A stretch of 64,000 bases of DNA from NCBI RefSeq assembly GCF_016808335.1, contig NC_053146.1, positions 36,452,470 through 36,516,469 of the forward strand. Direction: 5' to 3'. A program made the position numbers and the translations under genes. Under the pieces are notes generated by a model. That model was not told where the DNA came from and made no database searches. It saw only the letters and a list, made by a program, of their open reading frames with translations. Positions 11,070-21,190 of the stretch are shown here, in pieces (position 1 is the first letter of the stretch; the number at the start of each line of letters is the position of its first letter). The stretch is from Panicum virgatum. Its lineage: Eukaryota; Streptophyta; Magnoliopsida; Poales; Poaceae.

Positions 11070-11310
11070 TCAAATTCAAATCAGTTTTGGCCAGAAATGA
11101 ATGAGAACAATAAAATTTTGTGAATAAGTATTTATTAATCAGCTTTGGCCAGAATAATAAATACAAACCACACTTTATTGAATTTCATGAACTTCTTTTA
11201 TTAATTCAATCAAATCAGCTTTGGCCAGAATTGATTTGAATTAATAAAATTTTGTGACCAAATAAGTGTCAATCAGCTTTGGCCAGAATGACAATTATTT
11301 GTGACACTTA
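11070..11310 (-). repeat. Four hairpins sharing one loop sequence in the copia leader
   Basis: CAGCTTTGGCCAGA (first copy CAGTTTTGGCCAGA) occurs four times, near 11081, 11140, 11215 and 11273. Each copy sits between different inverted arms. Clear arms are GTATTTATTA/TAATAAATAC (11128-11137, 11155-11164), TTATTAATTCAA/TTGAATTAATAA (11198-11209, 11236-11247) and TAAGTGTCA/TGACACTTA (11263-11271, 11302-11310). The first has only a 5-bp arm pair. They lie just 5' of the gag start, so they would be in the genomic RNA leader. Function unknown. Confidence 0.8.
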
Positions 11311-11569
11311 GTCAGAGTAATTATTTGCAGCGGAAACAATTTATAACACATAAAATAATAACTTTAAATAATAAACATAATGTAATCATCATAAAAATTA
11401 AATAAACATAAAAAAATTTCATCATATAACAAGTCTAATTATTATTTGTACCATTAATTGCTAAAACACAATAAAACATATTTAAAGAATTAAACATGAA
11501 ATAACATTTATAATCATAATGCTTAAAGATAAAACAATATTTATAACCTAAATTTCAGCATTATTTTGG
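11311..11569. other. AT-rich copia leader
   Basis: Very AT-rich non-coding leader between the hairpin array and the GC-rich insert-like block. No gene seen. Confidence 0.5.
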
Positions 11570-12450
11570 CCCATAAGTTTTTTCAGCCCATTACTATGCA
11601 GCCCAAAGCTTTTAAGCCCAATACTATGCAGCCCATTATTAATTTCGTAATTTTTCCATAATAAAAACGGCCCAAAACTTCAATTTGCGGCCCAGGCCGT
11701 TTTCGGCCCGGCCCGTTTAAGCGCCGCCTTATCTTTCCCGGGCTCCAGGCCCAAAAACCTGGGCCGGGAATCCGCCGCCCCCTTTCGGTCTCCGCCGGCC
11801 CGTTCCGGCCGCGGGACGCGCGCGCCGTTGGATCTGATCCGACGGTCGACGCCGCGCGCGCCCCGCCTTAAAAGGCCGCTCGGCCGCGCGCGCCCCCAAA
11901 CCCTAATCCATTTCTCCCCCCTCCTTCTCTCTCCTCACTCGACGGCTGCGGGCGAGCGAGCGCCACGGCGGCGAGCGGCGCGGAGTGCCTCGCCGGCGCA
12001 GCGGAGGAAGACGGCACCGCCGAGCTCCGCTCGCCGGAGCTGCGTGCCGCAGATGCAGGCGCGCAGCTCCGTCGAGCGTTGCTCGACGGTGCCCTAAGGG
12101 CACCTCGCCGGCCGCGCGTAGATCCGCGGCGGCGGCGACGGGGAACTTCAGATCCGGCCGCTAGCCGGCCCCCTCGGCCTCATGGCGCGCTCGAGGGGTC
12201 GGCGCCGCCGGTGCGGGGGCCGCGAGGCCGCTCGGGACCAAGTCCCGAGCGCACGCTCGCCATCAGTGACAGCCATGGCCACGGTGGTGGCCTAGAAGGC
12301 CCTTTAGGTAAGGCCCCGACCCCTTCTTTGGATGTTAAGGTTAGGGTTTGGGTAGGATTTGGGGATTTTGCTAGGGTTAGGGTTTCGGCAGTGGGATTTG
12401 GGGGGTTCTTTAGTGGATTTAGGGTTATGGGCTGCATGATTTGGGCGTAA
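11570..12450 (+). other. Probable captured host promoter and 5' exon, antisense in the copia leader
   Basis: On the plus strand, against the element, there are repeated GGCCCA/AGCCCA site-II-like motifs (about 11576-11770). A TTAAAAGG at 11868-11875 follows, then AAACCCTAATCC (telo-box type, 11897-11908), a pyrimidine-rich leader (11909-11940), a GC-rich segment, and a consensus donor TTTAGGTAAGG at 12303-12313 followed by intron-like sequence with TTAGGGTTT. This order is typical of plant housekeeping gene promoters and 5' UTRs. Composition changes sharply from the flanking AT-rich leader. The donor gene is not identified. Confidence 0.5.
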
Positions 12451-12557
12451 AAATTCATGACAGAGGCATAAACTTATAAAAGATGAACAAGAACACTTAA
12501 ACTAAGCATGATTTGTGTGCTCAGAGAGCTATATAGGGTTCCAATTGATGCTATCCT

Positions 12558-12571
12558 GGCTCTTGATGCCA
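12558..12571 (-). other. Primer-binding site, initiator tRNA-Met type
   Basis: The element strand reads TGGCATCAAGAGCC one base inside the 5' LTR. This is a variant of the plant initiator-Met PBS TGGTATCAGAGC used by most copia elements. Confidence 0.8.
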
Positions 12572-12572
12572 T

Positions 12573-12938
12573 TGTTATGTGTTCTAGGATCTCTAGATCA
12601 AAAGGAACCACAAGACATGACGTACCTTGGTCACTAGGGCCTCCCATCTTCTTCTTTGTGCCTCTGTGTGAGTGTATGTGTGTTCTTGTTGGTCACAAAA
12701 ACCCGGTGATGGCAGCACGCACACGGATTGGTCGTTTTGAACGGGGTTCCCCCCTTCTATTTATATGCCGCTCACCGGGGGGGGACCGACATCCATGGTC
12801 GGTTCCCGTCCCCGATCAGGACGGGACAGGAACGTTCGATCCCGTTCCTTAACTCTCGTCCATTAAGTTTTCCTTATCGTTTTACTGTAGATCATTCAAT
12901 GAGCTTACTGTTTAAGCTCACAGATCATCATCCCAACA
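12573..12938 (-). repeat. 5' LTR of the copia element
   Basis: 366 bp; element-strand ends are TGTTGGG and ATAACA. It is the complete LTR form and retains the ~36-bp block missing from 6176-6503. The TATA box is at 12757-12767. Confidence 0.94.
12757..12767 (-). promoter_or_regulatory. Copia LTR TATA box
   Basis: The element strand reads CATATAAATAG. It is duplicated at 6360-6370 in the 3' LTR and lies centrally in the LTR, as expected for a U3 promoter. Confidence 0.7.
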
Positions 12939-12943
12939 GTGTG

Positions 12944-13345
12944 GACCATCTGATTCACGCGATGCCCTCTGATGCAAGAGCTTCTACTCCGCCTGAGGCG
13001 CACCCTCCTCTGCATGAAGCCACACACCAATGACCAATGCAAGAGGTTTTCCCATGACCACCGGACCATAAGGGAGATAATTAAGTCTAGATAGTGTCCA
13101 AGGACGACAGTGGTTCCAGTACCTCCAAGTCTCCAACCAACAAATGAAGTCTACGGATGAAAACACTGCTGGGGAGCTCTCATCTTTTTGAATGGGAGGT
13201 CACCTCTGAAGAGTGAAGAGCTAGAAGCGGCGGCGGCACAAAGGAGAGGAGGACGATGACGTGGGATCGAATCGGAGAAAGAGAAAGTACGTCCATGATG
13301 ACTATGATGATGTGGATCATGATGATCATCAGATCAGTAAGGGCT
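12944..13345. other. Intergenic DNA left of the duplicated block
   Basis: No gene seen. Purine-rich (13200-13290), then ATGATGAT-rich (13290-13335). It has no counterpart next to the second unit, where CACTA-2 ends directly at the TAG. Confidence 0.4.
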
Positions 13346-14439
13346 TAGCCTCCTACGCATCGCATAACTTCTTTTTGTGTGTGTGTGCGCGCGCGAATTG
13401 AATAAACGCATGGCATACTTGCATGCGTTAAAAGTTGAAGGTATAGATACTTGCCTTAGAGGCTTCTGTTTAGGAAAGTATATAAGAAGTCTTTGTTAAT
13501 AAAGACCAAACATATGATTTGATAGGGCAAGTACATTGGTGTCGTCTCTTAGACAGTCTCATTCGTTGACAAGCTATATATCTTGAGATGATTAATCACC
13601 GATCTCATTGGGTTGTCTTTTTAAGTGGTATCGTAGTAATTACATGACCCCTTAATTTATAAATAAAACAATTAATTTTATATATAAAAAAGGAAAAGTT
13701 ATGAGTTGCATGACAACCACAACTCGTACAATGGTGCATAAGTGGTCTCATACTCCTAAATTGTTTTAGCTCATGATGCAGTTGCTTTATGTCTATCTCC
13801 TCCATGCCAGCAAAAATCCTACATGGCATTGCATGAGACGGATTATGAGACCGCTGATGTGTATAGCAATGTAGTTTTCCTAACGTGACCAAAGATACAT
13901 TTGGGCGTGCACGTTCAGTAGCGTGCCAATAACAAAAATAGTGGTTGTATAGTAGTAATCTCCTTTGTCCTTTCCACGAACTTGGCTTAATCTTATCAGC
14001 TACTTAATCCTTCTCACATTGTAGGTCATTTTAGTTTTTCTAGATACATTGTGTTTGCTATATATCCATACATAGCGTATATCTAAGTGCATAGCAATAA
14101 TATGAATATATCCAGAAAAGTCAAAACGACCTACAATTTGAAAAGGAGGGAATAACCTTCCAGTGCGGACAAAATCGAAGAGTGAGTGGAGTGGAATTCC
14201 TGGGGAAACTTGCTTTGGGACCAGCCAGGTCCTCTTTGATGAAAAAAAGGAAAAGATAATTTAAAGATGAAAATGGGCCAAGACCAAAGAAATAAAGCTG
14301 TAAAGTATCACTCCTATTCTACGCAATCGATCTTCATTGATGGAATTTGAAACGGCTGAAGGGGGAAAATACGCTGGTGTCCCGATTGTGTAAGCTAAAT
14401 GCATATTTTTCCTTATTTGATGAACTCTATGTGTTTGCC
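13346..14439. repeat. Start of tandem unit 1 (segment A)
   Basis: About 96-97% identical to 49363-50458 over its full length, beginning at the shared TAG triplet and including a shared Stowaway MITE. It is interrupted at 14440 by CACTA-1; the match resumes at 26725. No gene seen. Confidence 0.92.
14007..14152. mobile_element. Stowaway-type MITE, 146 bp, TA target
   Basis: Inverted ends (CCTTCTCACATTGTAGGTC and GACCTACAATTTGAAAAGGAGG) match the grass Stowaway end style (CTCCCTCCGTCCCAAATTGTAGG). Flanked by TA at 14005-14006 and 14153-14154. The same copy is at 50029-50172. Confidence 0.8.
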
Positions 14440-14460
14440 CTACAGAAATGATTTCCAGGG

Positions 14461-14782
14461 ACGTCCAGTTTTTTTTTCCAGGGGCGGTTGTAAATGTACC
14501 CCGCTCCTACAACAGGAGCTGGGTACTGTAGCTTCTCGCCCGCCCCTGGAAATGCATCTTCAGGGGCGGGTGACGACACCACCCGCCCCTGAAAACAGGG
14601 CTCATTTTCAGGGGCGGGTGGTGCCGTCACCCGCCCCTAAAGATCCGATTTCCAGGGGCGGCCGGTGCCATCGGCCGCCCCTGGAAATGCGCCCCATTTT
14701 CAGGGGCGGCTGGTAGCACCAGCCGCCTTTGGAAACCATTTCTAGAGGCGGCTGGTAATGCCTCCCGCCCCTGAAATCGCCG
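14461..14782. repeat. CACTA-1 left subterminal hairpin array
   Basis: Consecutive inverted repeats with GGGGCGG...CCGCCCC arms lie at 14561-14591, 14610-14639, 14652-14684 and 14700-14727, plus weaker ones. Inner stem bases vary while the outer arms are kept. In CACTA elements such subterminal repeats bind the accessory transposase protein; that role is inferred here. Confidence 0.88.
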
Positions 14783-14866
14783 TAAATATCTGAGCGCCCA
14801 CCATCTTCCTCCTCCCGACAGAATAGTGCTCTCTCGGGGGAGGTGCTGTCCGAATTTTCCATGCAT

Positions 14867-14875
14867 CATAAATAG
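14867..14875 (+). promoter_or_regulatory. Candidate TATA box of the CACTA-1 transposase gene
   Basis: CATAAATAG directly follows the hairpin array. A 5' UTR intron is suggested downstream: donor GGAGGTAAGT at 14924 and acceptor TTTAG at 15503-15504, just before the ATG at 15507. Confidence 0.45.
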
Positions 14876-15506
14876 GGGGGGAGGTTTTAAACTCGATTTC
14901 CTTGAAGTTGGAGGCTCTAGGAGGTAAGTAGCACCTAATTCTATGTTTTTACTAAGCTTTTGGGTTAATTTTAATGGTCAAATTTTGCTCTCATTCCTCT
15001 AGCTAGATGTAGATCTAAATTAGGTGGATTTAACATTTAAGCCACCAATTGCTTTAACTTTTTGGATAAATCTATGCTATTTTAGTTGGAGCACATGATT
15101 AGGTAATTATTTGGGCCCAATCTTTAAGTTTTAGGCTCATTTAGATGTGAACATATTTCCAAAAATTATAGTGAAGAGAGAAAATGATATGATTTCCCTC
15201 ATATATTTATACACATGCAAGATATTTTTTCCATCCTATATTTTCACACGAATTATTATTTCTCTTATTTGAACTTATGTGAAATCCGAAAGAATAACAA
15301 AATACTTTCAGAAAACGCAAGACTTTAACACTAGAATTAACTCTTTTTCAATGATTTATTGTTATATTGGATGACATAGTAAATTGACTGTATCCAATAT
15401 TTACGCTTATGTGTAGATTTACTTGGCATATATTTCGCAAATTATTTAAGAGCTTGTTTTAATTTGTTTGAATCATGTATTGTTTTTTTATTGTTGGTGT
15501 TTAGAG

Positions 15507-18500
15507 ATGGTTAAAATTTGGATGTACAAAGCACGAAGGACGGATGCATATTTCCGTGGAGAAGTTAATAAATTCATTCAAGCTGCGGAAAACCATACAA
15601 GAATTGAGAAGACACAGCTGATACATTGCCCATGCAGAACCTGCAAAAATTTGAGAGTATTCAGCGACACAACTATAATTAGATCGCATGTGTTGATGAG
15701 TGGTTTTGTAGACAACTACATGATCTGGAATAAACATGGTGAAGAAGAACAACCTCAGAGAGAGAATTCAATCGATGAAATAATGCAAGAGCCCGAGTTT
15801 AATATATTGTTTGATGCCTTTGATGATGCTGGCTGTGAGGATGAAGGTGTTGGTGGTGGTCATTTTGATGGTGTCGACGGGAGTCCAATAGATCTTGGCA
15901 GTGATAATGATAGCGATGAACTTGATAATGGTGATTTTCTGAGCCAGTTGTTGTGTCACACTAAAGCGGAGCTATTGGTTGGTAGTGCTAAGGGGTTAGA
16001 AAATTTTGAGACGGTGAAGAAATCAGCAGAGGAAAATATATATGAGCGGTCTAAAGGATGTCCGAAACACTGGACCATTCTTCGTTTTGTACTTGAGCTG
16101 TTGACTCTAAAGGCTAAGCACAGCTGGTCAGATAGTAGTTTCAATGATCTCCTGGGTATGTTGGCCTGGTTGCTTCCGAAGCCAAATAAAGTGCCTGTGA
16201 ACACATATCGAGCAAAGAAGCTTGTCAGCCCGTTCACAATGGGTGTGGAAAGAATTCATGCATGCCCGGATCATTATATTTTGTATTGTGGGGATGCTTT
16301 CAAAGACTTGGACAAATGCCCTGTATGTTCTGCAAATAGGTACAAAAACAGTGCTGGTTATTGTGGCAGCGATAATCAAGGTCCAGGAGACATGAACAAA
16401 AGGAAGAGGAAGGGTGCAGCGAATAGTGTTGCAGAGGCACCAGATACTACTTTAGGCATCTCTGAGAAGCAGAGGCGAATTCCGACGATGGTTATGTGGT
16501 ACCTCCCAGTTGCCGACCGCCTAAGACGTTTCTTCTCCAACCCAAAGGATCCTGAGCTGATGCGCTGGTGGGATTCAGATAAGCGCAAGAAAGACGATGG
16601 AAAGCTTCAACATCCAGCTGATGCTCGGCAGTGGAAGAAATTTGACGAGCAGTATTATCTGGAATTTGGAAAGGACCCAAGGAAACGTTAGGTTTGCATT
16701 GAGTACGGACGGAATGAATCCGTTTGGTGACAGGACTAGCACTCACAGCACTTGGCCGGTGATCTTGACGATGTACAACCTGCCTACATGGTTGTGCCAG
16801 AAGAGGAAATATCTTCTATTGTCCATCCTTATACAGGGACCCAAGCATCCTGGCATCGATATTGATGTTTTCCTTGAGCCTCTGATGCAAGAGATGGAAA
16901 CTCTTTGGAAGGAGGGTATCGATATGTTTGACGGCTTCACACGACAGACCTTTAATCTCAGAGCTATTATCTTCACCACCATCCATGATTACCAGGCTCT
17001 ATTCGTCCTTTCGGGACAGGTCAAAGGTAGGACGGGATGCACGATCTGTGTGGATGAGACCGTATCATCTTTCCTAGAAGGTTCTAGAAAGTTAGTTTAC
17101 TGTGGCCATAGACGCTTCTTGGTGGAAGGACATCGATACCAAAGTAAGAAGTTCTACACATTGTTTGATGGCAAGGCTGAATTACATTCTACTCTAGTAA
17201 AAAGAGACGGGCACTATATTTTCAGAATGGTGAGGACCATACAGGTTAGCTATGGGAAGGTGACAAAAGATGGAAAGAAGAAAAATAGAGATAAGGCACC
17301 AATCGAAGGCGTACCATTCAAGAAACAGTCCATCTTCTACAAGTACTTTCCATATTGGGGTGATCTTGAAGTCCGCCATGCAATCGATGGTATGCACCTG
17401 AAGAAAAATGTGTTTGGCAACACGATTGGGCTCCTTCTGGAGACATCAGCAAAGACAAAGGATACATTAAAGTCAAGTCAAGACCTAGTAGCCATGAAGA
17501 TAAGGGAGGATCTTCACCCTATAGATAAAGGAAATGGAAGATATGAACTTCCCCCGGCTTCCTACAACTTGACGCATGATGAGAAGAAGGCAATGTGCGA
17601 GAGCTTACGGGGGGTCAGAGTCCCAAGTCGTTTTTCATCCAACATAAAAAAACTAGTCTCCATGAAAGATCTATCGCTATGTGGCTATAACTGTCACGAT
17701 TGTCATGTTTTGCTGACGGTGTTCCTCCCTATTGCAATAAGAGCGATCAAGCCAGTATTCGTGAAGATGGTAATCACTCGGATGTGTTATTTCTTCAACA
17801 AAATTTCTCAAAAGGTGATCAACGAAGATGAATTGAATGATCTCTAAGAATTTATTGGGGAGACTATGGCACAACTCGAGATGTGTTTCCCTCCTGGTTT
17901 TTTTGATATAACGGAGCATTTAATGATTCACATGGTCGACCAGATACGTGCACTTGGCCCACTTTACCTTCATGAAATGTGGACGTACGAGCGTTTCATG
18001 TCCATTCTAAACTGGTACATACTAAATTGTGCTTACCCTGAGGGTTCCATGATCGAGGGATACAGTACTGAGGAAGTAATCGAGTGTTGCCTTGGTTACC
18101 TAAATGATAAAGTATCCATCGGTTTGCCCGTTTCACGCTTTTTTGGGAGGTTGGAAGGGGTTGGGACAGTTGGGAGGAAAACATTTATTGACAAAGATTT
18201 TAAAGGAGTGCAACAAGCACATTATAGCATCTTGCAGCATCTCGCGATAATGACACCTTTACTCAATGAACACTTGAGAATAATTTGTGACGAATATAAT
18301 GGCCGCTCGGATGATTGGATTATGAGAGAGCACAAGCGTCGATTGACTACATGGTTGAAGGACCTGGATCGACCAGATGGGGAGACCGTGGAAGATTAGC
18401 AGCAAGCCCATCAAGTCAGGTCACATCATGGCAAGGGTACGATATGAATGGATATTTATTTTATACTGCCGCAAAGGACAAGAAGACTGTATCCCAGAAT

Positions 18501-18857
18501 AGTGGTGTCCGCATTGAAGCCTTGGACTAGAGAACAGATCAAAGTATAACTTACTATGGTTTCAATATACAAATTCCGGTTTTTCGGTGTCGTTGGGTCA
18601 AACACCCTAGAGGTGTTAAGATGGATGGCTATGGACTCATGATTGTTGACCTCAATAATATTGGTTACAAAGATGACCCATGGGTACTTGCTTCACAGGT
18701 CGCACAGGTTCTGTACATAGCTGACCCCGCAAAGAAAGCAAAGCATGTTGTTGTCCTAGGAAAACAAGATATCATAAGGGTTGATGGTATCAATGATGTG
18801 GAAGATTATAATCACTACAATGAAATGAACTTGTTCACAGACCTACCCAAAAGATGA
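15507..18857 (+). pseudogene. CACTA-1 TNP2 transposase (tnpD-like), frameshifted
   Basis: ATG 15507 begins MVKIWMYKARR. An N-terminal Transposase-associated domain (PF13963, about 15525-15760, CPCRTCKN) is followed by TNP2 (PF02992, about 16020-17450). The latter includes ERIHACPDHYILY, CPVC, ALSTDGMNPFG and AIDGMHLKKN. Then come DUF4218 (about 17680-18180: CHDCHVLL, SYLHEM-like PLYLHEMWTYERFM, YPEGSM) and DUF4216 remains (about 18535-18720: FRCRWVKHPRG). Breaks: one extra A in the AAA run at 16683-16685 shifts the frame inside TNP2; TAA 17845-17847; a frameshift between about 18315 and 18420; TAG 18528-18530; and a shortened DUF4216 start. It is the cut-and-paste transposase of the element; this copy cannot make full-length protein. 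Confidence 0.9.
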
Positions 18858-19040
18858 AGATTATAGAAGCTAGTTTAAGAAAAGATGACAAGCCATGGGC
18901 ACGCAAGGATGGTGAATCGAGAATTGTAACCGGTTAAATCTGTAGTTATTTCAAATCGGATTGCATGTAATCGTATTTTGCTCTTGTATTCTGAATATCA
19001 GACCTATTAATGAATTATTGGTTGATGTATTTTTCCCCCT

Positions 19041-19478
19041 ATTAATTCCTATATATGTTAATAAATATATCTTAGAATTTCTAGAAATAATTCCTGTAGT
19101 TATTTATTAGTCTGAGAAATAATTTCTTTATATGTTGATAAATGTATCCTAGAATTCCTAGAAATAATTCCTATAGTTATTTATTTGTCTTAGAAATAAT
19201 TTCTATATATGTTGATAAATATATCTTAGAATTTCTATAAATAATTCCTAGAGTTATTTTTTTATCTAAGAAATAATTTCTATATATGTTGATAAATGTA
19301 TCCTAGAATTACTAGAAATAATTCCTATAGTTATTTATTTGTCTTAGAAATAATTTCTATATATGTTGATAAATATATCTTAGAATTTATATAAATAATT
19401 CCTAGAGTTATTTTTTTGGCTAAGAAATAATTTTTATATATGTTGATAAATGTATCCTAGAATTCCTAGAAATAATTC
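19041..19478 (+). repeat. AT-rich ~77-bp tandem array
   Basis: About 5-6 units of roughly 77 bp built on AGAAATAATTTCTATATATG and GATAAATGTATCCTAGAATT. Alternate units carry ATATCTTAGAATTTCT or GTATCCTAGAATTCCT, suggesting a two-unit (~154 bp) higher-order period. A decayed array of the same sequence lies at 21340-21790. Confidence 0.8.
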
Positions 19479-20395
19479 CAGGGTTCAATTTTCACATTTT
19501 TTACATCTGGATTGCTATTTATTTTACATATAGTGTATATTTCTAGGGGTGGGTGGTAGTGTCACCCGCCCCTGGAAATCATTTTCTAGGGGCGGGTGGT
19601 AGTGTCACCCGCCCCTGTTAGTAATATTCCATTTGCTTCAGAAAAATCATTTAATTCTAAAAAATAGCAAAACAGATTCAAAAATTGTGAAAATTGAACC
19701 CTATTATTGTTGTGACCAATAGAATAAGAAGAAAATATAAAAACTATATCTCAGCAATTATTTTCAGTGAGGGGGTGAAAATGTCAAAGTATAGGGTTAT
19801 GTTATAGTAGTGTGATCCATATATTGTTGATTTGCACACTATTAACTATAATAAATGCTGAAATGTTGTTCTCATAATTTTCACTTGTTCTATTTGTGAT
19901 AGCAATGCCAGGGTTCAAATTTCACATTTTTGCATCTGGTTTGCTATTTATTTTTGATATATTATAGGATATTTTGGAAAATATTAGCAGGGGCGGGCGG
20001 TAGTGTCAACCGCCCCTGAAAATCTTTTTCTAGGGGCGGGTGGTAGTGTAAACCGTCCCTGGAAATCATTTTCTAGGGGCGGGTGGTAGTGTCACCCGCC
20101 CCTGTTAATAATTTTCCATATGCTTCAGATAAATCATTTAATTCCAAAAAAATAGCAGAACAGATTCAAAAATTGTGAAAATTGAACCCTATTATTGTTG
20201 TTACCAATAGAACAAGAAGAAAATATGAAAACTATATCTCAGCAATTATTTTCAGTGAGGGGGTGAAAATGTCAAAGTATAGAGTTATGTTATAGTAGTG
20301 TGATCCATACATTGTTGATTTGCACACTATGAACTATAATAAATACTGAAATGTTGCTCTAATAATTTTCACATGTTCTATTTGAGATAATAATG
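19479..20395 (+). repeat. Tandem duplication (429 and 488 bp) carrying CACTA-1 hairpins
   Basis: 19479-19907 and 19908-20395 are diverged direct copies: CCAGGGTTCAA start, hairpins, then TTCAAAAATTGTGAAAATTG and GTCAAAGTATAG blocks. Copy one has two GGGGCGGGTGGTAGTG hairpins; copy two has three. A third partial copy starts at 20396. Confidence 0.85.
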
Positions 20396-20481
20396 CTAGT
20401 GTTAAATTTTCAAAAATTTTGAATGACATTTGCTATTTATTTGGGTATAAAACATTTTTCAGCTAAATTTGGAAAAACATT

Positions 20482-20600
20482 TTCAGGGGCGGGTGACATC
20501 ACCACCCGCCCCTGGAAATCGTTACCAGAGGCGGGTGACGCAACCACCCGCCCCTGGGAACCATTAGCAGGGGCGGGTGACGCCACCGCCCGCCCCTAGA
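20482..20600. repeat. Internal CACTA-1 hairpin array before the second gene
   Basis: Three hairpins with GGGGCGGGTGAC...CCCGCCCCT arms, like those at the element ends. They sit 10-130 bp upstream of a TATA box. Confidence 0.85.
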
Positions 20601-20610
20601 AACCCTTCCC

Positions 20611-20619
20611 CTATAAATA
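20611..20619 (+). promoter_or_regulatory. TATA box of the CACTA-1 tnpA/Ulp1 gene
   Basis: CCCCTATAAATAACAGG directly after the internal hairpin array, followed by a GC-rich leader. Position fits a second, internal promoter. Confidence 0.6.
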
Positions 20620-20639
20620 ACAGGGGAGCCTCCAACACT

Positions 20640-21190
20640 TAGCCATTTTCGCGGAGCCTTTCGTACGACGCCGCCAGGCTGCCAAAATTTGGACCCGCGC
20701 CGCCGCCGTCCTCCACCGCCACCGGTCCGCCGCGCCGCTGTCCTCTCGGCTGCGCGCGCCGGATCTACACCGCCGCCGCGTCCTCGAGCCGCCGCGCCGT
20801 CCTCTCCGCCGCCTGGATCTACGCCGCCGCCGTCGAGCCTCCTCCGCCACCGAGCTCCCGGCCGTCGAGCCCTCCTCCGCCGAGCCCGCGCTGCCGAGCT
20901 CCCCGCCGCGTCATCCTCCTCCGCTGCCGAGGTCCTCGCCGCGCCGTCCTCTGCTGCCGAGCCCCCCCCCCCCCGCACCGTGCCACGCCGTTCTCCAGCT
21001 CCGCCCGAGATCTCCGCCCGTCTGCGCCGCCCGCCGTCCTCCGCCGGTGTAGCGTCGCCAACGGCCGTGCCGCAACCTACCGCCGAGATAGGTCCGCTGC
21101 GCCGCCACCTACCTAGACCAGTCCGCCGCGCTGCCACCGCCGCCACCACTGCCTCCCCGCCCGCACAGAGAGCCGCCGGCCGGCAAGGTT
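20640..21190 (+). other. GC-rich leader of the second CACTA-1 gene
   Basis: Pro/Ala/Arg-coding low-complexity CCGCCG sequence, open in several frames on both strands and with no domain. Best read as 5' UTR or first-exon leader. Includes a C10 run near 20963-20972. Confidence 0.5.

Larger units (their letters stand above)
6176..12938 (-). mobile_element. Full-length Ty1/copia retrotransposon, TSD GTGTG
   Basis: LTRs lie at 6176-6503 and 12573-12938. They are flanked by identical 5-bp duplications GTGTG (6171-6175 and 12939-12943). Order on the minus strand: 5' LTR, primer-binding site, ~1.5-kb leader, gag-protease-integrase-RT-RNase H in one frame (the copia order), polypurine tract, 3' LTR. 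LTRs differ by about 6 substitutions plus a ~36-bp deletion, so the insertion is moderately young. The coding frame carries five stops, so this copy is not autonomous. Confidence 0.95.

Noticed and set aside
12330..12425. Telomere-like TTAGGGTTT repeats
   Set aside because: Only scattered, irregular copies, not a (TTTAGGG)n array; common in plant first introns and 5' UTRs.
11828..12450. GC-rich open frames on both strands in the copia leader
   Set aside because: Low-complexity Arg/Pro/Ala content and no domain; better read as promoter, 5' UTR and intron-like sequence.
14461..14782. CRISPR-like array of regularly spaced repeats
   Set aside because: The repeats are inverted CACTA subterminal hairpins with uneven spacing in plant DNA; there are no spacers and no cas genes.
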